Shown here: positions 9,154 to 16,936 of the stretch, piece by piece
Layout: each line of letters begins with the position of its first letter
Numbering within the stretch: the stretch's first letter is position 1
Origin: Candidatus Scalindua arabica
GTDB lineage: Bacteria; Planctomycetota; Brocadiia; Brocadiales; Scalinduaceae
Reading direction: 5' to 3'
Assembly: GCA_018263435.1 (NCBI GenBank)
Contig: JAANXD010000091.1
Coordinates: 1-34,459 of the forward strand
DNA length: 34,459 nucleotides
Notes under the pieces: model-generated
What the model was told of the DNA's origin: nothing
Database searches by the model: none
Seen by the model: only the letters and a program-made list of their open reading frames with translations
Position numbers and translations under genes: made by a program

Positions 9154-10239
9154 TCAGTGCTTCTCCGTGGTAAACATTTTTTCCACTCCAAGGAAAACAT
9201 CGTATGGCAGGATTGTTGACATGCATATTGGATCACCGCATGTTCTTTTCCTGCACGGACTGCATGGTACGTCCTTTTTTATTACTATTGAGTTGCCGTT
9301 GTACGGACCGTATATTTCAGGGTCTTTCGGCCCGTAAATTCCTACAACCGGAATGTCCAGGATGGATGCTATATGCAGAGGACCTGTGTCTCCACCAATA
9401 AAGAGACTGGAGCGACTTATTAATTCTACGAGTTGTTTGATTGACCTGGTCTCGCATGCTGGAAGAGCCTTGTGTTTCATTTTCTCCACTATCTCTTTGA
9501 CTACACCGAATTCATACGGCCCCCATGTAAAGACTACGTTCACTTCATAAGTATCCAGTATCATATCAGCAACCAGAGCATAGTTTGAAGGAGGCCATTG
9601 TTTGTATGACCCGAACTTGCTAGTGCCGGGATGGATAATAATTATAGGAAGAGAAGGGTTAATGTCTGTCTTGATAAATTTAGAGATGTACTTTTTGTCC
9701 GGCTTGAAGACAGGAAGTTTTGGCCTTTGAAATCCGTTTTCAATGCCAAGTTCTTTCAACAGAAAGAGATTTTTGTCAATCCTGTGCATCTTCTTTTTAG
9801 GTGGAAACGCCTGATAATGAGTAGTTAAATAATTAAATTCCTTACAGAACTCCCTACCAAATCCTACTTTTTTGCCTGATCCAGTTATCAGATTCATTAT
9901 CCCGCTCTTGAGATTGCCCTGAAAGTCAATGATCAGGTCATAATGTTCTCTGCGAAGTTTTTTGTAAAAGGAAAGAATATCAGATAATGTGCCCAAGGTT
10001 TTATTGATCTTCAGTACTGTCCCTTGCCACTTCTTTCTGGGAAATACTATAACATCATCAATATCAGGGTGGCCTGTCAGGATGTCACTTGCCTTGTCCT
10101 CTACCAACCATGATATTCTTGACTTCGGGAAATTTAAACGTAATAGCCTGAGTGCTGGGAGCACATGGACTACATCTCCTATAGCGCTGAGGCGTACAAT
10201 CAATATTTTTTCCGGTTTTTTAGTTATTAACATACCCAT
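9154..10239 (-). CDS. Glycosyltransferase family 9 (LPS heptosyltransferase-like)
   Basis: The 361-residue product is a GT9 enzyme. The N-terminal RLSAIGDVVHVLPALRLLR (16-34) is the typical WaaC/WaaF acceptor-side motif, DFQGNLKSG follows near 124, and the donor-side domain contains IIIIHPGTSKFGSYKQWP and FIGGDTGPLHIAS. The C-terminal PCSPCRKRTCGDPICM is the cysteine-rich stretch seen in many heptosyltransferases. These enzymes add ADP-activated heptose to the inner core of LPS at the cytoplasmic face. The exact acceptor cannot be read from sequence. It is divergent from a Kdo-kinase-like gene, which supports a role in LPS core assembly. Two ATGs occur close together (10239 and 10233); neither has a strong Shine-Dalgarno. 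Confidence 0.88.
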   Translation of the reverse strand: MGMLITKKPEKILIVRLSAIGDVVHVLPALRLLRLNFPKSRISWLVEDKASDILTGHPDIDDVIVFPRKKWQGTVLKINKTLGTLSDILSFYKKLRREHYDLIIDFQGNLKSGIMNLITGSGKKVGFGREFCKEFNYLTTHYQAFPPKKKMHRIDKNLFLLKELGIENGFQRPKLPVFKPDKKYISKFIKTDINPSLPIIIIHPGTSKFGSYKQWPPSNYALVADMILDTYEVNVVFTWGPYEFGVVKEIVEKMKHKALPACETRSIKQLVELISRSSLFIGGDTGPLHIASILDIPVVGIYGPKDPEIYGPYNGNSIVIKKDVPCSPCRKRTCGDPICMSTILPYDVFLGVEKMFTTEKH

Positions 10240-10361
10240 GGTCGTTATTTTACAGATTTTCAGTTACGAATGGAAATGTTTACTGAAATATATTCAGCAC
10301 AAGTCTTTGTTTATCTTTATTCTTTTTTTTTGCTCTTTGCAGTATATTGTAGCGAACTATT

Positions 10362-10390
10362 TTGACATAGCAATTACACTTTAGTATAAT
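10362..10390 (+). promoter_or_regulatory. Near-consensus sigma-70 promoter of the Kdo-kinase-like gene
   Basis: TTGACA (10362-10367), a 17-base spacer and TATAAT (10385-10390) are an exact consensus match. The expected transcription start (~10397) is only about three bases upstream of the ATG at 10400, and the bases between (CCTTCTACA) contain no Shine-Dalgarno. The message is therefore predicted to be leaderless or nearly so. Confidence 0.75.
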
Positions 10391-10399
10391 CCTTCTACA

Positions 10400-11290
10400 A
10401 TGAAGAGAGTGGAACTGCCTGCTTACTTTTCAACTTTAACCAAAGGGAAAATAACCTTATACATCAAGAAGGAGTATGAACATAGGTTGTCCGCAAATGA
10501 TATAGATATACTATTTAACCTGCACAAAGATAATGACAAATTAAAGGTTTCTTACCACGGAAGAACGCCCTGCAAAACCCTCAAAATTGGGAGTCTTGAT
10601 CATGAAAGTTTTGTAGTGAGGGAGTACTGGCATGGCGGGTTGTTTAGAAAGATATTAAGGGATGCTTTCTGGGACGGACTGCGTCCTTTAAGGGAGTTGT
10701 CAATATGTGAGGCCGCCGGCAAGAGCGGTATTAAGACGTCAGAGGTAATTGCAATTGTAAAAAATAGAATTATGGGGCCTGTTTATAAGTGCCGATTGGT
10801 TTCGAAGGAGATAACCGGTGCTATAGACTTAATGGAGTTACTGTTAAGCCCTGCAGAAAATAAGTTAGTTGTACGAAAGAGACAAATCATTAATGAGACG
10901 GCAAAGGCAGTAAAAGAGATGCACGATGCCGGTATTTATCATGCTGATCTGCACCTGAAAAATATTCTCGTTCAATCTGCTACTGGCGGGAAAGATAATG
11001 TATATATAATAGATTTAGATAAATCACATCAGTATGAAAAGATTAATTTCCATAAAAGAGTGAAGAATATAATGCGTCTTGACAGATCGGTTGAGAAGAT
11101 GATAAGAAGCAATAAAGATGTGTTTAACCAAGAATTTCTGTTTCCAATATCTAAAACTGACAAGCTAAGGTTTTTGAGAGAATATATAAAAGCAGATAAT
11201 AAATCTGAGAAGCCACTAAGATATTACCTTCAGTCTTATAAGACATCTCATAACCTTCATAAGTTGTGGTGGAGTGTGGGAGGTGGGTAG
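10400..11290 (+). CDS. Kdo-kinase / InaA-family lipopolysaccharide core kinase
   Basis: The 296-residue product is a small eukaryote-like kinase of the KdkA/WaaP/InaA group, which phosphorylates sugars of the LPS inner core. YHADLHLKNILV (180-191) is the catalytic loop with Asp183 and Asn188, and VYIIDLDKS (201-209) is the metal-binding equivalent of DFG with Asp205. FVVREYWHGGLFRKIL (~71-86) is the N-lobe segment typical of Kdo kinases. The divergent GT9 gene supports a role in LPS core synthesis. Translation probably starts without a leader. The C-terminus (WWSVGGG) runs into a GC-rich repeat, so the last residues may be repeat-derived. Confidence 0.8.
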   Translation: MKRVELPAYFSTLTKGKITLYIKKEYEHRLSANDIDILFNLHKDNDKLKVSYHGRTPCKTLKIGSLDHESFVVREYWHGGLFRKILRDAFWDGLRPLRELSICEAAGKSGIKTSEVIAIVKNRIMGPVYKCRLVSKEITGAIDLMELLLSPAENKLVVRKRQIINETAKAVKEMHDAGIYHADLHLKNILVQSATGGKDNVYIIDLDKSHQYEKINFHKRVKNIMRLDRSVEKMIRSNKDVFNQEFLFPISKTDKLRFLREYIKADNKSEKPLRYYLQSYKTSHNLHKLWWSVGGG

Positions 11291-11396
11291 CTAGAGGCCC
11301 GCCAAACAGCGCGTCGGGTAAACAAGAAGCAACCCGCCCGTACCGAACGGTACCTGCCCGAATAGGTACAGGCGGGCGTTCGGGCGGGGAGGCTAA
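11291..11396. repeat. GC-rich repeat and nested palindromes between kinase gene and plsY
   Basis: The first 29 bases resemble the repeat at 7479-7508. They are followed by nested inverted repeats: CCCGCCCG (11333-11340) with CGGGCGGG (11381-11388), inside which lie GTACC/GGTAC (11340-11353) and GCCCG/CGGGC (11356-11360, 11373-11377). Its GC content is far above that of the neighbours. It could fold into a branched hairpin or cruciform, and may act as a terminator-like or mRNA-stability element. Confidence 0.55.
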
Positions 11397-11426
11397 CTAG
11401 ATATTAGCAGAATAAAGGAGGGGGTA

Positions 11427-12068
11427 GTGATAATATCATACATCGTTGGGATTATTATTTCATACCTGATCGGGGGTATTCCTTTTGGTTATGTGATAGC
11501 CGTTGCAAAAGGGATAGATATCCGGACAGAGGGTAGTGGGAACATAGGCGCTACAAATGTAGGTAGAGTACTTGGGAAAAAGTATGGATTAATAATATTT
11601 GTCCTGGACATGCTTAAGGGATTTATAGTCGTGTTCTTTGTGCCTACAGTTGTCAGCAGTGCAGTAAATATCCCAACGACGACTGGCAACCTGCTGGTGG
11701 TTCTCTGCGGTTTTTGTGCGGTATTGGGCCACGCCTTTCCAGTATTTCTGAATTTCAAGGGCGGTAAGGCTGTTGCTACAAGCTTTGGAGTGTTTATATG
11801 GTTAGTACCCATATCTATAGGTATAGCATTTGGTGTCTGGCTTATAACCGTAATAGTGACTCGCTACGTATCGCTGGGATCAATGCTTGGTTCTCTCTCC
11901 CTGATTGGGACTATCATATTCATTGTAGATTCTCCATTTGGGAACAACTTGTACCTGACAGCAATGTCTGTAGCGGTTGCTATTCTCATCGTTGCAAGAC
12001 ACACACCAAATATACAGAGAATTATTGCAGGAACAGAAAAAAAGGTCTTTTCAAAAGAAGACAGTTAA
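11427..12068 (+). CDS. plsY: Acyl-phosphate:glycerol-3-phosphate acyltransferase PlsY
   Basis: The 213-residue integral membrane protein has the PlsY signatures GSGNIGATNVGRVLG (~37-51) and LGHAFPVFLNFKGGKAVATSFG (~100-121), plus five or more hydrophobic segments. PlsY transfers an acyl chain from acyl-phosphate to glycerol-3-phosphate, the first committed step of phospholipid synthesis, at the inner membrane. The start is GTG at 11427, placed by a strong Shine-Dalgarno (AAAGGAGG) 5-6 bases upstream. PlsX is not in the window. The gene is convergent with hemB, separated by only 40 bases. Confidence 0.95.
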   Translation: MIISYIVGIIISYLIGGIPFGYVIAVAKGIDIRTEGSGNIGATNVGRVLGKKYGLIIFVLDMLKGFIVVFFVPTVVSSAVNIPTTTGNLLVVLCGFCAVLGHAFPVFLNFKGGKAVATSFGVFIWLVPISIGIAFGVWLITVIVTRYVSLGSMLGSLSLIGTIIFIVDSPFGNNLYLTAMSVAVAILIVARHTPNIQRIIAGTEKKVFSKEDS

Positions 12069-12108
12069 GAAATCGGGGGTAGAATGTTTGTGTGCATTTA
12101 AAGATATG

Positions 12109-13101
12109 TTAAGACGATAGCCAGCGTGCGGCGTCTTTTGCCCAGTAAGTGAGTATGATGTCTGCGCCTGCCCTTTTGATACCTGTCAATGTTTCCAGGG
12201 CAACAGCCTTCTCATCCAGCCACCCTTTTTCATGAGCAGCCTTTACCATGGAATATTCGCCGCTCACGTTATAAGCAGCTACAGGGTATCCAAATTGATC
12301 CTTTATAAGCCTGATTATATCTAGATACGGGAGTGCGGGTTTTACCATTACAATATCTGCTCCCTCTTCTATATCCAGTGATACTTCCCGTATAGCTTCT
12401 TCTGAGTTTGGTGTATCCATCTGATATGTCCGCCTGTCTCCGAAACTTGGTGGAGATTCGGCCGCATCTCTGAATGGGCCATAATATGCCGAAGCATATT
12501 TAGCCGCATAAGACATTATGGGAATGTTGTCATAACCGTTGTCATCGAGAATGTCTCTTATTGCACCTACACGTCCATCCATCATGTCACTCGGGGCTAC
12601 CATATCCACACCGGCCTCTGCGTGTGAGAGGGCCTCTTTAGTCAGCAGTTTAAGTGTCTCATCATTGTCAATTAAATGCTCACCACTCTTTTCATCCTTT
12701 TTTATGAAGCCACAGTGTCCGTGATTGGTGTATTCACACATGCATATATCCGTTATAACCAGTATATCAGAAACGTTTTCCTTAATAGCCCTGACAGCTT
12801 TTTGTATGATGCCATCATCCGCATATGCTTCAGTGCCTAACTCATCTTTGGTGCTGGGAATGCCGAAAAGAATTACGCCTGGGATGCCGAGAGAGGCAAG
12901 CTCTTTCACCTCTTCTACCAGTGTGTCTACGGAAAACTGATAATTTCCGGGCATTGATGATATTTCGTTCTTGATACCGTTTCCGGAACGCACAAACAGC
13001 GGCATAATGAGATCTTTTACAGATAAATGATTCTCGCGAACGAGATCACGTATAAGTTTATTACTTCTTAACCTGCGTGGACGGTACTTTGGAAACTGCA
13101 T
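12109..13101 (-). CDS. hemB: Delta-aminolevulinic acid dehydratase (porphobilinogen synthase)
   Basis: The 330-residue product condenses two 5-aminolevulinate molecules to porphobilinogen, the shared precursor of haem, sirohaem and cobamides. The N-terminal RPRRLR and IMPLFV, the active-site lysines in [19 protein letters not shown] (Lys201) and [11 protein letters not shown] (Lys254), and the cysteine site [14 protein letters not shown] (Cys120, 122, 130) are all present. The three cysteines indicate the zinc-dependent form. A good Shine-Dalgarno (AAAGGAAC) precedes the ATG at 13101. It is divergent from the HD-domain gene. Confidence 0.96.
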   Translation of the reverse strand: MQFPKYRPRRLRSNKLIRDLVRENHLSVKDLIMPLFVRSGNGIKNEISSMPGNYQFSVDTLVEEVKELASLGIPGVILFGIPSTKDELGTEAYADDGIIQKAVRAIKENVSDILVITDICMCEYTNHGHCGFIKKDEKSGEHLIDNDETLKLLTKEALSHAEAGVDMVAPSDMMDGRVGAIRDILDDNGYDNIPIMSYAAKYASAYYGPFRDAAESPPSFGDRRTYQMDTPNSEEAIREVSLDIEEGADIVMVKPALPYLDIIRLIKDQFGYPVAAYNVSGEYSMVKAAHEKGWLDEKAVALETLTGIKRAGADIILTYWAKDAARWLSS

Positions 13102-13203
13102 ATTTAAGTTCCTTTAAAAACATATCTTTATAATAATGAATATATAGTTTATAGTGTACTGCCATTTTGTCAAATAATATATTTCATTCAGGAGGTATAC
13201 ACA

Positions 13204-13764
13204 ATGCAGGAATTAGCACAATTTTTATTTGAAGTAGGTTATTTAAAGAAGGTTCGCAGGAGTGGATGGTGGTTGCTGGGGAATAAAGACCCTGAGAGTG
13301 TTGCTGAACACTCTTTTCGTTGTACGATCCTGGGATATATATTGGCAAAATCAGAAAATGTTGATGCATCTAAAGTAATTATGATGTGTCTGTTTCATGA
13401 TGTGCATGAGTCCAGAACAAATGACCTTCATAAAATTGCACAAAAATACATAAATCTTGAAGAGGCTGGAGATAAAGTAACTCAGGAGCAGTTAGAACCC
13501 CTAAAAGGTTCTATAGGAGATGAGATAGCGGATTCATTAAGTGAGTTGACAACTCAGGAAAGTAGGGAAAGCATAGTCGCTGCAGATGCAGATGTACTGG
13601 AATGCGCAATGCAGGCCAGAGAGTATCAGGTTCAAGGCTATGAAGACGCAATTGATTGGGTTAAGAGAGCCAAAGACAAACTAAGGTGTGAATCATCAAA
13701 AAAACTACTCTCAATCATAGAACATTCAGATCCGAATGAGTGGTGGAAGAAGCTTAAAGATTGA
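13204..13764 (+). CDS. HD-domain phosphohydrolase, YfbR/HDDC2-like (5'-nucleotidase family)
   Basis: The 186-residue product has the metal-binding HD pattern: His36 in SVAEHSFR, His65-Asp66 in CLFHDVHE and the distal aspartate in VAADADVLE (~128-130). Layout and size match the YfbR/HDDC2 group, whose characterised members dephosphorylate deoxynucleoside monophosphates. The true substrate here is unknown. A strong Shine-Dalgarno (AGGAGG) lies 8 bases before the ATG. The stop codon TGA is two bases before the start of a palindromic mini-element, so the element abuts the coding end exactly. Confidence 0.85.
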   Translation: MQELAQFLFEVGYLKKVRRSGWWLLGNKDPESVAEHSFRCTILGYILAKSENVDASKVIMMCLFHDVHESRTNDLHKIAQKYINLEEAGDKVTQEQLEPLKGSIGDEIADSLSELTTQESRESIVAADADVLECAMQAREYQVQGYEDAIDWVKRAKDKLRCESSKKLLSIIEHSDPNEWWKKLKD

Positions 13765-13765
13765 A

Positions 13766-13886
13766 TAAAAGGGGACAGGCTACTTTTTGCCTAATATATC
13801 TTGTAGCTTACTCTCCCACGATCTGCTAAAAGATTTAATCCATGCTCCCTGTTACCTTTATCAAAAAAGTAGCCTGTCCCCTTTTA
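13766..13886. mobile_element. Non-autonomous mini-element with the transposase-type inverted repeats
   Basis: A 121-bp element with perfect 23-bp terminal inverted repeats at 13766-13788 and 13864-13886. The core of each arm is GGGGACAGGCTACTTTTT or its complement. The same sequence ends the Y1-transposase element at 16934-17668, so this is most likely a BIME-like unit mobilised in trans by that or a related enzyme. The 75-base interior shows no coding potential and no likeness to the transposase gene. Confidence 0.85.
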
Positions 13887-13902
13887 TCAAATCAAAAATA
13901 TT

Positions 13903-13931
13903 TTGACAATTATTGGTTATTATCCTAAAAT
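13903..13931 (+). promoter_or_regulatory. Sigma-70-type promoter of the ThiC/BzaF-like gene
   Basis: TTGACA (13903-13908), a 17-base spacer and TAAAAT (13926-13931). Predicted start near 13938 gives a leader of about 48 bases, too short for a TPP or cobalamin riboswitch, and I see neither a thi box nor a B12 box. The -35 box begins 17 bases after the mini-element ends. Confidence 0.65.
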
Positions 13932-13985
13932 CTCCTGTTGTCTTGAAATTGCTTATCACTATAACGTGGAAAGGGAAGAAAAATA

Positions 13986-15329
13986 ATGAAGACTCAACTT
14001 GACAGAGCCAGAGATGGCGAAATTACACAAGAGATGAAAGAGGCTGCTGTCTATGATGATGTCAGCCCTGAATTTATACGTGATGGCATTGCCAATGGCC
14101 ACATTGTTATATATGGGAACCCTCAGAGGAAATCCACGGTTGTCGGTATCGGGCAGGGCCTGAGGACAAAGATAAATGCAAGTATCGGGACTTCTCCGGA
14201 CATTGTCGATTTTGATATGGAAGTAGAAAAGGCCAAAGTTGCTGAAAAGGCCGGTGCTGATACATTGATGGAACTTTCGACTGGTGGTGATCTTGGTGAG
14301 ATAAGAAAGAGGGTCCTTGACTCAATCAGTGTAACGGTTGGAACTGTGCCCCTGTATCAGGCAGCAATGGAGACTATTGAGAAGAAAGGTTCTGTGGTGA
14401 AAATGGAGGCGGATTTTCTGTTTGAGATTATTGAGAGACAGGCACAGGATGGAATAGGCTTTATGGCGATTCACTGCGGCATAAACATGATTACATTAGA
14501 ACGTCTAAGGAAACAGGGGTATAGATATGGCGGTCTCGTAAGCAGGGGAGGCTCTTTCTTAACTGCATGGATGAATCATAATAAGAAAGAAAACCCATTA
14601 TACGAAGAGATTGACAGGCTCATTGATATAATGAAGAAATATGACGTGATTTTGAGTCTTGGGAATGGTTTAAGGGCAGGTGCCGTACATGACAGCACCG
14701 ACAGGGCTCAGATCCAGGAATTGATTATGAATTCAGAGGTTGCCGAATATGCGCAGAAGAAGGGTGTCCAGATAATTGTTGAAGGTCCCGGACACATACC
14801 AATAGATGAGATAGAGGCAAATGTTATTATACAAAAAAGGATGAGCAATAACGCTCCATTTTACATGCTTGGACCTATCACTACTGACGTGACGCCGGGA
14901 TATGACCATATCTCTTCAGCAATTGGCGCAGCTTTATCATCCAGGTATGGCGCCGATTTCATCTGTTACGTTACACCACCTGAGCATCTTGCGCTTCCTA
15001 CAGCTGATGATGTAAGAGAGGGAGTTATGGCTGCAAAGGTTGCCGTTCACGTTGGGGATATGATAAAGCTAAAGGATAAAGTTAAAAACCAGGATTTGAA
15101 AATGGGTATTGCCAGGAGAGATCTTGACTGGAAGACCCAGTTTGAAACAGCCATCACTTCAGAGAAAGCTGAGGAGATAAGAAAAAGCAGGCCGCCAATG
15201 GAAGAGGAAACATGCACAATGTGCGGCCCGGTGTGTTCGTTGAAGGGCGTGATGGAATATTATGAAGATGATCTGAAAGGCAGCAGGAAGAAGAGTTATA
15301 CGACGGCAGTGCCATCAAATGGCTTCTAG
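13986..15329 (+). CDS. thiC/bzaF: ThiC-family radical SAM enzyme: candidate 5-hydroxybenzimidazole synthase BzaF, or HMP-P synthase ThiC
   Basis: The 447-residue product is a short-form ThiC-family enzyme. The family rearranges aminoimidazole ribotide, to HMP-phosphate for thiamine (ThiC) or to 5-hydroxybenzimidazole for the cobamide lower ligand (BzaF). Visible blocks are GIGQGLRTKINASIGTSPD, LSTGGD, SRGGSFLTAWM, EGPGHIPIDEIEAN, and the cluster-binding CTMCGPVC (Cys410, 413, 417), spaced CX2CX3C, one residue shorter than in E. coli ThiC. The block SLGNGLRAGAVHDSTD departs from the usual ThiC SLGDGLRPG. Downstream lie a B12-binding radical SAM gene and an O-methyltransferase-type gene, as in bza operons, which is why I favour BzaF. 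Sequence alone does not settle it. Shine-Dalgarno AAGGGAAG lies about 8 bases before the ATG. Confidence 0.85.
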   Translation: MKTQLDRARDGEITQEMKEAAVYDDVSPEFIRDGIANGHIVIYGNPQRKSTVVGIGQGLRTKINASIGTSPDIVDFDMEVEKAKVAEKAGADTLMELSTGGDLGEIRKRVLDSISVTVGTVPLYQAAMETIEKKGSVVKMEADFLFEIIERQAQDGIGFMAIHCGINMITLERLRKQGYRYGGLVSRGGSFLTAWMNHNKKENPLYEEIDRLIDIMKKYDVILSLGNGLRAGAVHDSTDRAQIQELIMNSEVAEYAQKKGVQIIVEGPGHIPIDEIEANVIIQKRMSNNAPFYMLGPITTDVTPGYDHISSAIGAALSSRYGADFICYVTPPEHLALPTADDVREGVMAAKVAVHVGDMIKLKDKVKNQDLKMGIARRDLDWKTQFETAITSEKAEEIRKSRPPMEEETCTMCGPVCSLKGVMEYYEDDLKGSRKKSYTTAVPSNGF

Positions 15330-15350
15330 TATCAATTCCGGTACTGGATT

Positions 15351-15366
15351 CCTCTCGAAAGAGAGG
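15351..15366. repeat. Perfect hairpin after the ThiC/BzaF-like gene, shared with the leuD end
   Basis: CCTCTCGAAAGAGAGG is a perfect 6-bp stem with a GAAA tetraloop, 21 bases after the stop codon. The same palindrome in opposite orientation lies 20 bases after the leuD stop at 34261-34276, and the preceding bases are also similar (AATTCCGGT here, AATTTCCGGTC there). It lacks a T tract, so it is not a standard intrinsic terminator; it may be a 3'-end stability element or part of a dispersed repeat. Confidence 0.6.
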
Positions 15367-15451
15367 TCTGTCATCGGGCTCGAACGATGCCTTCATTCCT
15401 GGATGATGTACAGAATTAATCCTCCTTTATTAATCTATAGAAGTAAGAAAC

Positions 15452-16936
15452 ATGTCCATCGTCCTGTTAGAACATCCAAGACCAAGAACTCCGGATAGAT
15501 ATGAATCTGTGGTTAATACACCGCTTTCTTCGTGTCTGATGACCGGTTATGTTGCGTCAACCCTGAAATCTAATGATTACGATGTAGATATTGTTGACGC
15601 AAATCTTCATGGGTGGTCTTTCAATGAAACAATTCAGGAACTTAAAAAGAGAAGCTTCAAATTGTTAGGTGTTCACCTTGTCTATTTGTGGGAGAACACG
15701 GAAGATGTATTTGAGATGCTCCTGGATCTTCGAAAGAGCATTCCTGATGTACACATAAATCTTTATGGGCACTTCCCCACATTTGCATCCAGGGAGTTAT
15801 TGGCCAATTATCCTTTTGTTGATTCTGTTACTATTGGCGAACCAGAGACCACATTTCTGGAGCTTTCAGGTGAAGTTGCAAACAATAAAGAGACTTCTAC
15901 TTTAAACACCATAAATGGCCTTGCGTTCAATTCCATTAATAGTAAGAGCGAAGAAGGTGTTCTTAAGCCTGACGTAATACTGAACAATCCGAGAAAACCG
16001 GTTTCAAATCTTGACAATCTTCCCTTTCCTTATCGCAACGACTTCGAATTGACAAAGAAGAAGGGAATCTCTACCTTTATCCTTGCCAGCAGGGGCTGCT
16101 ATGGGAAATGTACTTTCTGTTATCTGGATAATTTTTATGGTGAGGAATCATCCTGGCGGGGAAGAAGCCCTGAAAATGTATTTAGTGAGATTTGTGATAT
16201 TTATGAAGAACTTGAAGAGAGATATTTTTATTTTGCCGATGCGAATTTTATTGGTCCTGGCAAAAAGGGAAAAGAACGTGCGTGTGAACTGGCAAATCTC
16301 ATTATGGATAAAGGATTGAATATAAAGTTTGGGATTGAGTGCAGGGCTAACGATATAGAAGACAAAACGATTGGAATACTGGTCAGGGCAGGACTTAAAG
16401 ATGTTTTCCTCGGAGTTGAGAGCGGAAGTCAGAGGTCTCTGAATAAATTCAGGAAGTTTACAACGGTTGAGGATAATAAAGAGGCCATAAACATACTCAG
16501 GCAGTACGGTATAGAGCCTAATTACGGTTTTATCATGTTTGAGCCGGATTCAACATTGGCAGATATCAGGGAGAATTATGAATTTCTTAAAGAGATGAAA
16601 ATGCTGAATTCGCCGAGCATTACAGCACATCTTTTACACCACAAACAGACTGTATTCAAAGGAACACGTGATTACGAAAAGAATAACGGTGATATCTGCC
16701 CGGATTCAATAGGTATGTATGAACGTCCTTGTGAATTTAAAGATAAGGCAGTAGAGGCGCTGTCGGAAGAAGTAAATCTCTTTTGCCTTCAGGTGCTTAA
16801 GGAAATATCTCAGAACAGGGACGATGAAAATGGACAGTTTGATTCATGTGTTTATGATGAAGGTGATGCATTTTCTAAACTGAAAAATGAGCAACTGATT
16901 GAACATTTCGAACAGGCCTTGTCTTTCCTTGAATAA
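15452..16936 (+). CDS. B12-binding-domain radical SAM protein, candidate BzaD methylase
   Basis: The 494-residue product has an N-terminal cobalamin-binding Rossmann-type domain (~1-140; GYVASTLKSNDYDVDIVDAN, GHFPTFASRELL, VDSVTIGEPE) and a radical SAM core with CYGKCTFC (Cys216, 220, 223) and YFADANFIG, then LGVESGSQRSL. Such class B enzymes usually methylate unactivated carbons using methylcobalamin. In the anaerobic benzimidazole pathway, BzaD has this architecture and methylates 5-methoxybenzimidazole at C6. Position after a ThiC/BzaF-like gene and before an O-methyltransferase-type gene supports that role, but it is inference. The stop TAA (16934-16936) is formed by the first three bases of the transposon's left inverted repeat, so the original C-terminus may have been altered. 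The Shine-Dalgarno is weak. Confidence 0.8.
   Translation: MSIVLLEHPRPRTPDRYESVVNTPLSSCLMTGYVASTLKSNDYDVDIVDANLHGWSFNETIQELKKRSFKLLGVHLVYLWENTEDVFEMLLDLRKSIPDVHINLYGHFPTFASRELLANYPFVDSVTIGEPETTFLELSGEVANNKETSTLNTINGLAFNSINSKSEEGVLKPDVILNNPRKPVSNLDNLPFPYRNDFELTKKKGISTFILASRGCYGKCTFCYLDNFYGEESSWRGRSPENVFSEICDIYEELEERYFYFADANFIGPGKKGKERACELANLIMDKGLNIKFGIECRANDIEDKTIGILVRAGLKDVFLGVESGSQRSLNKFRKFTTVEDNKEAINILRQYGIEPNYGFIMFEPDSTLADIRENYEFLKEMKMLNSPSITAHLLHHKQTVFKGTRDYEKNNGDICPDSIGMYERPCEFKDKAVEALSEEVNLFCLQVLKEISQNRDDENGQFDSCVYDEGDAFSKLKNEQLIEHFEQALSFLE

Noticed and set aside
9137-9167. Intrinsic terminator of the GT9 gene
   Set aside because: The 8-bp stem is perfect but includes the coding end and lacks a T tract on either side.
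13887-13985. TPP or cobalamin riboswitch before the ThiC/BzaF-like gene
   Set aside because: The gap after the mini-element is only 99 bases and shows neither a thi box nor a B12 box; a sigma-70-type promoter occupies it instead.
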